The notes under the pieces were generated by a model. The model saw only the letters and a list, made by a program, of their open reading frames with translations, was not told the DNA's origin and searched no databases. Below are positions 9,970 through 17,524 of a stretch of DNA of 64,000 bases, piece by piece. A program made the translations under genes and the position numbers. The stretch spans positions 682,001 to 746,000 of the forward strand of contig NZ_OZ032160.1 in assembly GCF_964026585.1 (NCBI RefSeq), written 5' to 3'. Position 1 is the first letter of the stretch. Every line of letters begins with the position of its first letter. Source of the stretch: Candidatus Endowatersipora endosymbiont of Watersipora subatra (lineage in GTDB: Bacteria; Pseudomonadota; Alphaproteobacteria; Rhizobiales; Rhizobiaceae).

Positions 9970-11295
9970 TTATTCAGACTCTTTTTGTTCTCCTGATTCA
10001 TTTGAGTCATTAAATGGATTTTCAACAAGGATAGTATCTTCACGCTCAGGACTCGTCGATAACATTATAACCGATACCCCAACGAATTTTTCGACGTGAT
10101 GGATATATTGAATGGCCTCTACAGGTAAATCATTCCAAGTCCTTGCACCTATGATGGACTTACTCCAGCCTGGCAAGATTTCATAGACTGCCTCGACACG
10201 AGACTGTTCCTCTTGAGAAGAAGGTAAATATAACATATCTTTGCCATCCAGTTTGTATCCTCGGCAAATCCTGATTTCTTTAACCCCATCGAAAACATCC
10301 AATTTAGTTAAGGCAATCCCTGTAATTCCGTTCGTCTTAATTGCCTGACGGACTAAAACGGCATCAAACCAACCGCACCGTCGCTTTCTCCCGGTCACAC
10401 TGCCAAACTCACGACCTTTTTTACAAAGAAATTCTCCAATTTCATTTATCTGTTCAGTCGGAAAGGGGCCTTCACCAACCCGTGTTGTATAAGCCTTAGT
10501 AATTCCAAGAACAAAATCTAAAGAATCCGGTCCAATACCAGAACCGGAAGCGGCTTGGCTGGCAACCGTATTCGAGGAAGTTACGAAAGGATACGTTCCA
10601 TGGTCAAGATCAAGTAAAGCTCCCTGAGCGCCTTCAAACAATATTCTCTTTCCAACACGATTGGCATCGTCTAGTAAGGTCCATACTTTTTCCTTAAACG
10701 AGAGGATTCGATCAGCCACAGACGTCAATTCATTGAATATAGAACTGACAGAAATTTCATTTCTGCCAAATCCACGCAATAGTGCATTGTGATGATTTAA
10801 TAAATTTTCGATCTTTTGGGGCAGTGTTTCTAAATTTTCAAGATCAATCAGCCGAATAGCTCGACGGCCAACCTTATCTTCATAAGCGGGACCAATACCA
10901 CGACGTGTAGTACCGATTTTCGTACAATGATTGGAATCTTCCCGTAATTCGTCTAGTACACGATGTAAAGACAAGAGAAGTGTCGCATTATCAGCAATGC
11001 GCAAATTCTCATGAGAAATATGAACGCCCTGCTCTTCGATCTGTCTAATTTCATGAATCAAAGCATGAGGGTCAATGACCACACCATTACCAATGATACC
11101 TATTTTCCCCTTTCGAAGAACACCAGAAGGTAAAAGGTTGAGTCGATAGCTAACACCGTCAATGACCAGGGTATGGCCTGCATTGTGTCCACCCTGAAAT
11201 CTGACAACAAAATCAGCGTGCTCCGACAACCAGTCGACGATCTTGCCTTTACCTTCATCACCCCACTGTGAACCTACGACCACAACATTGGCCAT
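9970..11295 (-). CDS. purA: Adenylosuccinate synthetase
   Basis: Converts IMP and aspartate to adenylosuccinate with GTP, the first step from IMP to AMP. The N-terminal GTP loop [10 protein letters not shown] (residues 10-19) with catalytic Asp and the GHNAGHT motif are intact. The 441 residues slightly exceed the usual 425-432 because of a short Glu/Ser/Asn-rich tail. It is monocistronic, converging with carA and lying downstream of serA on the same strand with a gap of about 180 nt. Confidence 0.96.
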   Translation of the reverse strand: MANVVVVGSQWGDEGKGKIVDWLSEHADFVVRFQGGHNAGHTLVIDGVSYRLNLLPSGVLRKGKIGIIGNGVVIDPHALIHEIRQIEEQGVHISHENLRIADNATLLLSLHRVLDELREDSNHCTKIGTTRRGIGPAYEDKVGRRAIRLIDLENLETLPQKIENLLNHHNALLRGFGRNEISVSSIFNELTSVADRILSFKEKVWTLLDDANRVGKRILFEGAQGALLDLDHGTYPFVTSSNTVASQAASGSGIGPDSLDFVLGITKAYTTRVGEGPFPTEQINEIGEFLCKKGREFGSVTGRKRRCGWFDAVLVRQAIKTNGITGIALTKLDVFDGVKEIRICRGYKLDGKDMLYLPSSQEEQSRVEAVYEILPGWSKSIIGARTWNDLPVEAIQYIHHVEKFVGVSVIMLSTSPEREDTILVENPFNDSNESGEQKESE

Positions 11296-11475
11296 ATCAG
11301 AAATTCCTCGATTCTATTGTACTCAAGTCAGCTCTATAAGTACGGTAAAAGCAAACCACTTCACGAGTCAATCCAGTCTCTCTTCTATAGATTAAATCCA
11401 CCAATATATTGAGTTTTCTGATCTTCTCTTTCAAAGAGAACACTCATTTTGAGCTGAGCGCTGAATGGCTTGAGA

Positions 11476-13077
11476 TTAAAGATCAAACTCCAGCGCTCTT
11501 GTCGAGTCAATTTCAGGGATATTTCTAAGGATAGAAAGGAATCCTTCTGGTACTTTGTCATCCAGCTCAATCAGTGCAATGGCATTTCCACCTTTTTTGT
11601 CTCGACCCAAATAAAAATTGGCAATATTAATACCTGATTCACCAAATATACTACCAATTTTTCCTATAATACCTGGCACATCACGGTTGGTAGCATACAA
11701 CATATGAGATCCCGCTTCTGCTTCCATGTTAATTCCTTTAATCTGAATAAAACGAGGGTTACTATCAGAGAATACAGTACCAGCAACCGAGTATGTTTCG
11801 GTCTCAGTAATAACTGTTAATTTAATATAACCTTCAAAAATACCTGACTTCTCACGCCTTATTTCTGTTATTCTGATACCGCGTTCTGATGCGATAATGA
11901 GTGCAGAAACCATATTGACTTCTACCATGATTGGCCGCATCAATCCTGCTAAAATTGCACTGTTCAGTGCTCTTGTATTGAGATCAGCTATATGTCCATC
12001 ATAGAGAATTTTCACTTGTTTGACTTCCTCATCAGTCACTTGACCCAAAAAACTACCCAACGTTTCAGCTAGCTTTACAAATGGTGTGAGCAATGGAGCT
12101 TCTTCAGCAGAAATAGAAGGCATGTTCAGTGCATTAGTAACAGAACCACGTATGAGATAAGCTGACATTTGTTCTGCTACCTGGAGTGCGACATTGTCCT
12201 GAGCTTCCATTGTTGCAGCACCTAAATGAGGAGTACAGACAAAATTAGGGATGCCAAAAAGAACATTGTCCTGAGCTGGTTCTACTTCAAATACATCAAT
12301 GCCTGCACCTGCAACCATTCCATTTTTCAAGGCATTGGCTAAATCGGCTTCAACAATCAACCCCCCCCTAGCACAATTGATAATACGCACTCCTCTCTTC
12401 ATCTTAGAGAGAGTTACAGCATTAATAATATTACGCGTTTTACTCGTTAAAGGTGTGTGTAGTGAAATAAAATCTGCTCTCTCAAGCAACCTATCCAGTT
12501 CCACTTTTTCTACACCAACTTGGGTTGCTCTTTCCTCTCCCAAAAATGGATCGAAAACAATGACCCTCATCTTCATACCAATAGCTCTGTTGGCAACAAT
12601 TGAACCAATGTTACCGCAACCAATCAGACCTAAAACCTTCCCATTCACTTCTACACCCATGAACCGAGATTTTTCCCATTTTCCATCTTGTGTAGATCTA
12701 TCTGCAGCCGATATCTGACGTGCTACAGCCATCATCATCGAAATCGTATGTTCAGCTGTTGTGATGGAATTTCCAAATGGCGTATTCATAACAATGATAC
12801 CTTGGCGAGAAGCAGATTTCAGATCAATATTATCAACTCCTATACCAGCTCTGCCAATGACCTTAAGATTGTCAGCATTATCAATAAGCTGTTCTGTGAC
12901 CTTAGTCACAGAACGAATAACCAGACCATCATAGCTATTTATGATTTTATACAGCTTTTCTTTTTTTCTACCAAGATCAGGTTGAAAATCGACATGAATG
13001 CCGTATTTACTGAATACATCAATGACCATTTCAGATAAGAGATCTGTGATAAGGACGCGAGGAGTCTTATGAAGCAT
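11476..13077 (-). CDS. serA: D-3-phosphoglycerate dehydrogenase
   Basis: First step of serine synthesis: 3-phosphoglycerate to 3-phosphohydroxypyruvate with NAD. The start chosen is the ATG at 13077 (MLHKTPRVLITD), giving 533 residues, which matches the long SerA type; the open frame extends 33 codons further into serC without family support. Domains are substrate- and NAD-binding (GRAGIGVDNID, dinucleotide loop GCGNIGSIVANR, catalytic CTPHLGAAT), an intervening ASB domain, and a C-terminal ACT domain, the usual site of serine feedback control. It lies 25 nt downstream of serC. A run of eight G (coding strand) encodes the conserved Gly-Gly near 12361. Confidence 0.96.
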   Translation of the reverse strand: MLHKTPRVLITDLLSEMVIDVFSKYGIHVDFQPDLGRKKEKLYKIINSYDGLVIRSVTKVTEQLIDNADNLKVIGRAGIGVDNIDLKSASRQGIIVMNTPFGNSITTAEHTISMMMAVARQISAADRSTQDGKWEKSRFMGVEVNGKVLGLIGCGNIGSIVANRAIGMKMRVIVFDPFLGEERATQVGVEKVELDRLLERADFISLHTPLTSKTRNIINAVTLSKMKRGVRIINCARGGLIVEADLANALKNGMVAGAGIDVFEVEPAQDNVLFGIPNFVCTPHLGAATMEAQDNVALQVAEQMSAYLIRGSVTNALNMPSISAEEAPLLTPFVKLAETLGSFLGQVTDEEVKQVKILYDGHIADLNTRALNSAILAGLMRPIMVEVNMVSALIIASERGIRITEIRREKSGIFEGYIKLTVITETETYSVAGTVFSDSNPRFIQIKGINMEAEAGSHMLYATNRDVPGIIGKIGSIFGESGINIANFYLGRDKKGGNAIALIELDDKVPEGFLSILRNIPEIDSTRALEFDL

Positions 13078-13102
13078 AAAATAATATTTCTCTAAAGAAT
13101 TT

Positions 13103-14278
13103 TTAATAAGCGTATTTTGTAGTCTCAAATGCCCAATCAAGCCAAGGGAGCAAAGCTTCAAGATTGAAGTGATCAACTGTAGGACCGGTCCAGATTCTCA
13201 ATCCTGGAGGAGCATCGCGATAGCCACTAATATCGTAGGCAACACCTCTATCTTCTAATAACCCCGTCAGGTTTTTTACAAAAGCACGCTGTTTTCTTTC
13301 ACACAAAAGCACGAAGTCAGGATCAATTATTGATAGACAAACAGAAGTATTAGAACGAATTGATGTATCTTTAGCTAAAAAATCAATCCAATCGGTTCTG
13401 TCAACCCACTGGGTCAAGATAGATAGATTCTCATTAGCACGGGAATGGAGTCCTTTGAATCCACCGATCCTCTTCGCCCAATTGAGAGAATCCAGATAAT
13501 CTTCCACACATAACATGGATGGTGTATTAATAGTTTCTCCCTCAAAAATACTATCAATCAACTTCCCTTGTCTGGTTAGCCTAAAAATTTTGGGCAAAGG
13601 CCAGGGAGGAGTATAAGTTTCAAGACGATCAACGGCCCTTGGGCTAAGAATCAGCATACCATGTGCCGCCTCACCACCAAGAGCTTTTTGCCAAGAAAAT
13701 GTCACTACGTCGAGCTTATTAAAAGGTAATCTCTGAGCAAAGACAGCAGACGTCGCATCACAGATCGTCAATCCCTTCCGTTCACTAGAAATAAAGTTAC
13801 CATCAGGTAACCGAACTCCTGAAGTTGTTCCATTCCAAGTAAAAACCAGATCATGATCAAAATTAATGGAGGTTAAATCAGGCAAAAAACCATAGTCAGC
13901 GGTCAACGCAATAGGCTTGAGTCCCAACTGATTAACAACGTCATTCAACCAAATAGCGCCAAAACTTTCCCACACCATGACAGTAACTGAACATGGTCCC
14001 AAAAGAGACCAGAGAGCCATTTCAACAGAACCAGTGTCCGAAGCTGGTACAATAGCAACACGGTAATCAACAGGGATATTTAAAATATCTTTTGTTAACT
14101 CAATCACTTGTTTAAGCTTTGATTTAGAATGAGTAGCTCTATGAGAGCGTCCAAGACTCGCATCCGAGAGCAACTCAAAACACCAACCTGGGCGCTTAGA
14201 ACACGGTCCTGAAGAGAAGGAAGAATTGTAGGGACGGACGGTGGGAACCGCGAACTGCGATCCTGTCATCATAACCAT
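13103..14278 (-). CDS. serC: Phosphoserine aminotransferase (alphaproteobacterial type)
   Basis: PLP enzyme making phosphoserine from phosphohydroxypyruvate and glutamate, the step after SerA. This is the divergent family found in Alphaproteobacteria, with an N-terminal FSSGPCSKRPGW segment, HRATHSKSKL near residue 50, and the PLP lysine in FSWQKALGGEAAHG near residue 195. Length, 391, is normal. Three near-N-terminal ATGs make the exact start uncertain by four residues. It is first in a serC-serA unit with a good promoter immediately upstream. Confidence 0.94.
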   Translation of the reverse strand: MVMMTGSQFAVPTVRPYNSSFSSGPCSKRPGWCFELLSDASLGRSHRATHSKSKLKQVIELTKDILNIPVDYRVAIVPASDTGSVEMALWSLLGPCSVTVMVWESFGAIWLNDVVNQLGLKPIALTADYGFLPDLTSINFDHDLVFTWNGTTSGVRLPDGNFISSERKGLTICDATSAVFAQRLPFNKLDVVTFSWQKALGGEAAHGMLILSPRAVDRLETYTPPWPLPKIFRLTRQGKLIDSIFEGETINTPSMLCVEDYLDSLNWAKRIGGFKGLHSRANENLSILTQWVDRTDWIDFLAKDTSIRSNTSVCLSIIDPDFVLLCERKQRAFVKNLTGLLEDRGVAYDISGYRDAPPGLRIWTGPTVDHFNLEALLPWLDWAFETTKYAY

Positions 14279-14314
14279 AACTTCCTGTCGTTTAGGAGAA
14301 TTAACAGATATATT

Positions 14315-14342
14315 AGTATAGAGCTAAGGCATGAAAAATCAA
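14315..14342 (-). promoter_or_regulatory. Sigma-70-type promoter for serC-serA
   Basis: On the minus strand TTGATT (14337-14342) and TATACT (14315-14320) are 16 nt apart, with transcription expected near 14308 and a leader of about 30 nt. I looked for the serC RNA motif known upstream of alphaproteobacterial serC genes and could not see a convincing one. Confidence 0.5.
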
Positions 14343-14595
14343 GAAAAAAGAAGTTTCACTAAGGATCACTAAATGAGTAATACCTAGATTTTAATGTCAT
14401 GTTCCAAAGAGGAATTGAGGAGAGCTCACTATTCTGAAGAAAGATCAAATCATATCAAAATGACCTTGATAATCAAAAAGATGATGATATATAGGAAGAC
14501 TTCTCTCAATCATCATTATGGATTTTAATCTCATTCAAATCGACGAAACATAATTGATACAACTTCTTTGTGACTTCAATTTCATGGAGAGTACC

Positions 14596-15159
14596 ATGCG
14601 GTTGCCTTTCATTGCAATTATCATCCATCTTATCACAATAATGTCTTGTGTCACATCGGCATTAGCAGACCGTCAAGTGAGGTACTCAAAAAATGAATTA
14701 GTTAATGTTGGTCATCATTTTTTTGGTATAGCTTCTAGTGGCTTGGCCAGTCTAATTGAAAAATCGTTTGAACAATATGGACAGCCAAACGGTTATATTT
14801 TAGGCGAGGAAGCATCAGGCTCTATGATAGGTGGGTTACGTTATGGAGAAGGGGTATTAATCACACAAAATGCTGGTGATTGCAAAATTTATTGGCAAGG
14901 TCCCTCCATTGGATGGGATTTTGGTGGTGATGGAAATAGGACTATGATGTTGGTCTATAATCTCAAGGATATCAGTAAAATCTATCGCCGATATATTGGT
15001 CTTTCAGGTTCTGCATATCTTATTGGTGGTTTAGGAATGACAGTTCTCAAAAACGGCGATACAATCATTATTCCTATCCATACTGGTGTAGGTGCGAGAC
15101 TTGGTTTTAATGTGGGATATCTAAAAATCCGTCCATATGCTACATGGAATCCTTTTTGA
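14596..15159 (+). CDS. eipA: DUF1134 periplasmic protein (EipA-like)
   Basis: 188-residue exported protein. A signal peptide ends near SALA, followed by the DUF1134 domain with its glycine-rich core (GEEASGSMIGGLRYGEG and SAYLIGGLGMTVL). In Brucella the DUF1134 protein EipA supports envelope integrity, so a similar periplasmic role is inferred here. The chosen ATG at 14596 follows GGAGAG closely (4 nt); an ATG at 14584 is an alternative. The gene is divergent from serC. The next genes downstream carry the duplicated 126-bp segment. Confidence 0.85.
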   Translation: MRLPFIAIIIHLITIMSCVTSALADRQVRYSKNELVNVGHHFFGIASSGLASLIEKSFEQYGQPNGYILGEEASGSMIGGLRYGEGVLITQNAGDCKIYWQGPSIGWDFGGDGNRTMMLVYNLKDISKIYRRYIGLSGSAYLIGGLGMTVLKNGDTIIIPIHTGVGARLGFNVGYLKIRPYATWNPF

Positions 15160-15227
15160 TTCTTTATGAGTTCAATCCAACATTGAGTTGGATCATACAT
15201 GCTTCAAAGATGAAAACACAGAAATGA

Positions 15228-15353
15228 ATCAACTGTGCAATCTTAAAAATGGAGGATGAGTGTCAATGAGTGAACAGGATGATTTAAGGGTAAGGCCATC
15301 TTTTAATGGCAGAACCAATGAAACAGAATATCAAAAAAAGAAAATCATTCGTG
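15228..15353 (+). repeat. 126-bp direct repeat, copy 1 (gene head)
   Basis: Copy 1 covers the ribosome site GGAGG (15251-15255), the start codon and about 29 codons of a small gene. Against copy 2 at 15669-15795 I count about five base substitutions and two small indels by eye; the first 80 bases or so differ by a single indel. Similarity begins 38 nt before the ATG and stops at the shared CATTCGTG. Confidence 0.9.
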
Positions 15354-15499
15354 AAACAATTAACAAATTAGCTATCAAAGTCATAGCAAGAATTGCTGAT
15401 GTCCAAGGACATAATTCCCCAATCCACAGAATACTGAGTCAAGAGTCAACAGAAACTGATATTGATTTTGATTACGATGTTGATTTTAAAAGAGACTAG
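15266..15499 (+). CDS. Small hypothetical protein with duplicated head
   Basis: 77-residue, charged, soluble-looking protein. It begins MSEQDDLRVRPSF, has a basic stretch (QKKKIIRETINKL) and ends in an acidic Asp-rich tail. GGAGG lies 10 nt before the ATG; a GTG two codons earlier is less well spaced. I do not recognise the family. The opening Asp-Asp-x-Arg-Val-Arg-Pro faintly recalls the N-terminus of plasmid relaxases, which is not enough to assign function. Its 5' end and ribosome site recur 441 nt downstream at the head of the PCuAC gene. Confidence 0.55.
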   Translation: MSEQDDLRVRPSFNGRTNETEYQKKKIIRETINKLAIKVIARIADVQGHNSPIHRILSQESTETDIDFDYDVDFKRD

Positions 15500-15502
15500 A
15501 GA

Positions 15503-15518
15503 ATTCAATTGATTGAAT
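15503..15518. repeat. Inverted repeat after the small hypothetical gene
   Basis: ATTCAAT (15503-15509) and ATTGAAT (15512-15518) are perfectly complementary with a 2-nt gap, 4 nt after the stop codon. This may be a weak AT-rich terminator. Confidence 0.3.
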
Positions 15519-15668
15519 AAAATGTTAGTATCCCATAAAATTAAAGAGTAATTTATATATTGTAACGAGTCACGCATTGATTGCACTTTAAACCAGTTTA
15601 TTCAATCTAAGAATTAGATAATCTTTGAATCAATCTACTCATTGGAAGATCCAGAAACTTGTGTAGAG

Positions 15669-15795
15669 ATCAACTGTGCAATCTAAAAATGGAGGATGAG
15701 TGTCAATGAGTGAACAGGATGATTTAAGGGTAAGGCCATCTTTAATAATGGCACAATCGATGAAACAGAACGTCAAAAAAAGAAAATCATTCGTG
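15669..15795 (+). repeat. 126-bp direct repeat, copy 2
   Basis: Second copy of the gene head at 15228-15353, with the same GGAGG and start codon. A net two-base gain just after the Arg-Pro-Ser codons moves the reading frame, so the second half of the repeat is read in a different frame from copy 1 and leads into the PCuAC protein. Confidence 0.9.
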
Positions 15796-16359
15796 CTGAA
15801 GAATTTACCAGTATTATCAAAAATGGGGTTCCTCCTAGGAAAGATTGTTCTTTTTATCTTATTTTCAATGAATCATTCGACCTTAGTCCTATCCAAAACT
15901 ATTTCTACAAAAATTAGAGCAGGGAAATTAATTCTTCATGATCCTGTTATTCGGATGACCCAACCAGGTTCAGAAATAGGAGCTGGATATCTTATGATCA
16001 CTAACAATGGATCAATTGAAGACCGTCTAATCAGTGTAAGAGTTGATTTTGCTCAAAAGGTCAGAATACATGAAACTATTGTTGCACGATCGGAAATGGA
16101 AATCACTAAAATGCGCACTCTTGAAGATGGACTAAAAATTGGAGTCGGAGAAACAGTGAAACTTGAACCTAGCAGCTACCATTTGATGTTTATAAAACTA
16201 TCAAAACCAATGAAAGTTGGTGATCTTCATAAAGCAATTTTGGAATTTGAGAATGCTGGAAAGGTTGAAGTTCAATTCGAAGTGATATCTATTGCTGAAA
16301 CATTGAAAATAAAAAACAAGATCCCTCAAGCTTATGAGAATAGTCTCATTGTTGGTTAA
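15706..16359 (+). CDS. PCuAC-type periplasmic copper chaperone with odd N-terminus
   Basis: 217 residues from the ATG at 15706. The C-terminal 150 residues are a PCuAC (DUF461) domain, which carries Cu(I) in the periplasm for delivery to cytochrome oxidase. The Cu ligands are visible: His in VRIHET, Met residues about 10 further on, then the HLM pair. A hydrophobic signal segment (GKIVLFILFSM) starts only near residue 45, preceded by a basic tail encoded by the duplicated repeat. The original start may therefore be an internal ATG at 15748, 15760 or 15823, and the upstream 40 residues may be a fused leftover. The coxIV gene nearby fits an oxidase-assembly role. Confidence 0.82.
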   Translation: MSEQDDLRVRPSLIMAQSMKQNVKKRKSFVLKNLPVLSKMGFLLGKIVLFILFSMNHSTLVLSKTISTKIRAGKLILHDPVIRMTQPGSEIGAGYLMITNNGSIEDRLISVRVDFAQKVRIHETIVARSEMEITKMRTLEDGLKIGVGETVKLEPSSYHLMFIKLSKPMKVGDLHKAILEFENAGKVEVQFEVISIAETLKIKNKIPQAYENSLIVG

Positions 16360-16529
16360 GTATAGAAAAAACTCAAGAAGAAATCTTTACAAGATTTTTA
16401 AAAAACCATCTTCTGATTCCTCTTTATTTAGAACTTTCCCGTCATCGATAAATATTGAATCACTAGACAGTTCATAATGATTCTGATAGATTCACCATCT
16501 AGAATGAAGAAGAAGAATCGGAATAGCTA

Positions 16530-16754
16530 GTGCAAGTTGTTGTTCGTGATAATAATGTAGATCAGGCCCTTCGTGCCCTGAAAAAGAAACTTCAGCGTGA
16601 GGGTATTTTTAGAGAAATGAAGTTGCGTAATTTTCATGAAAAGCCTTCAGAAAAGCGAGTCCGTGAGAAGACAGAAGCCATCCGTCGAACTCGTAAATTA
16701 GCTCGCAAGAGAGCTCAGCGTGAAGGTTTGATTCCAGGTAAGGTAAGTCGCTAA
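16530..16754 (+). CDS. rpsU: 30S ribosomal protein bS21
   Basis: 74-residue small-subunit protein with the typical highly basic sequence ([20 protein letters not shown], then Arg/Lys-rich helices to the C-terminus). Translation begins at GTG 16530, as no suitable ATG exists and the N-terminus then matches the family. It is monocistronic, between the PCuAC gene and convergent coxIV. Confidence 0.96.
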   Translation: MQVVVRDNNVDQALRALKKKLQREGIFREMKLRNFHEKPSEKRVREKTEAIRRTRKLARKRAQREGLIPGKVSR

Positions 16755-16763
16755 ATAATATCT

Positions 16764-16786
16764 CTTTTTATTCATACAATAAAAAG
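16764..16786. terminator. AT-rich hairpin between convergent rpsU and coxIV
   Basis: CTTTTTATT (16764-16772) pairs perfectly with AATAAAAAG (16778-16786) across a 5-nt loop, 10 nt after the rpsU stop. It could serve both converging genes. The AT-only stem makes it moderately weak. Confidence 0.5.
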
Positions 16787-16796
16787 ATAGTGTAAT

Positions 16797-17030
16797 TCAT
16801 GCCACTGTCTTTGACAGGATAATTAGAGTTATAAACGTCAAAAGACCAGCTAAAAAACTTTTAGCAATCATGAATCCGACAGCCATTGAGATAATTAAAA
16901 AAAAGCCAATGAGAACGGCCCATTTGACCAATGATAAAAAAATGGCATAGGTACGTTCATGATCCTGGTTGTCCATTGAATCACAAGATCTCACTTTATC
17001 AACATCATACTCTAAAGACTGATGGGGCAT
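16797..17030 (-). CDS. aa3-type cytochrome c oxidase subunit IV
   Basis: 77-residue protein with one strong membrane helix and the family signature around residues 22-40 (DHERTY-x-x-F-x4-KW). This matches the small accessory subunit of alphaproteobacterial aa3 oxidases (CoxIV family, PF07835). Catalytic subunits are not in the window; the gene usually lies apart from ctaCDE. The N-terminal soluble extension of about 20 residues is slightly longer than usual. The PCuAC copper chaperone is two genes away. Confidence 0.75.
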   Translation of the reverse strand: MPHQSLEYDVDKVRSCDSMDNQDHERTYAIFLSLVKWAVLIGFFLIISMAVGFMIAKSFLAGLLTFITLIILSKTVA

Positions 17031-17090
17031 ACTCTAATCCTAAATTAGAGAGAAGAGATTGATTGAACAGAACAGACTTTATCATTTTTG

Positions 17091-17480
17091 TCAACTTTTC
17101 TTTGCAAGATTAAACGGAGAGCCAACTGAGGGGAGACAATAAAGATTAAGAGGAGTTTTTAGATGGCACTTTGCTGTTACAATTGACTTTGAAATTTCTC
17201 CTTTAAAAACTAGCTCAACCTGAGTTGGTGAACGAACGACGTAATTGCCTACGGCCATTATTTTTTTATCATAACCTGACCTGGAGACAAACCTTCTATC
17301 TTTGAATTCTGCAAAATAAACACCTTGAGTCTCTAGATCTGTAGGAAACCAAATACCATCGATACTCATTGTGTCAGACTTATCCATAAAGTGAAAAGAC
17401 TGAATCCTCAAAATATCACAACCAGTTAGGGCGTTTAGAACAAGCAGTAATATCAATTTTTTTGCTAAGGAGGCCCCCAT
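17091..17480 (-). CDS. Omp10-like outer-membrane lipoprotein
   Basis: 129 residues with a lipoprotein signal peptide: basic start, hydrophobic LILLLVLNA, and a lipobox LTGC whose Cys is near residue 21. The mature part, from memory, aligns with Brucella/Rhizobium Omp10: a Gly-x-Trp segment, then GNY-x3-SP-x-x-VE, a pair of cysteines about ten residues apart (AKCHLK, LYCLP), and a final SVGSPFNL. The role of Omp10 is poorly known. It sits between coxIV and pepF on the same strand, with gaps of 60 and 44 nt. The family call is by eye. Confidence 0.65.
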   Translation of the reverse strand: MGASLAKKLILLLVLNALTGCDILRIQSFHFMDKSDTMSIDGIWFPTDLETQGVYFAEFKDRRFVSRSGYDKKIMAVGNYVVRSPTQVELVFKGEISKSIVTAKCHLKTPLNLYCLPSVGSPFNLAKKS

Positions 17481-17524
17481 TCCTGATTTTCCTATCCCTT
17501 CAGTTATACATTATTATGATGGGA

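Noticed and set aside
12299..12718. 139-codon open frame antisense to serA
   Set aside because: Shadow of the conserved NAD-binding domain; composition reflects serA codons.
13078..13176. 33-codon N-terminal extension of SerA
   Set aside because: It overlaps serC and lacks family support; the ATG at 13077 gives the usual length.
14279..14340. serC RNA motif upstream of serC
   Set aside because: Expected in Alphaproteobacteria, but I could not find a convincing paired structure; only a promoter is visible.
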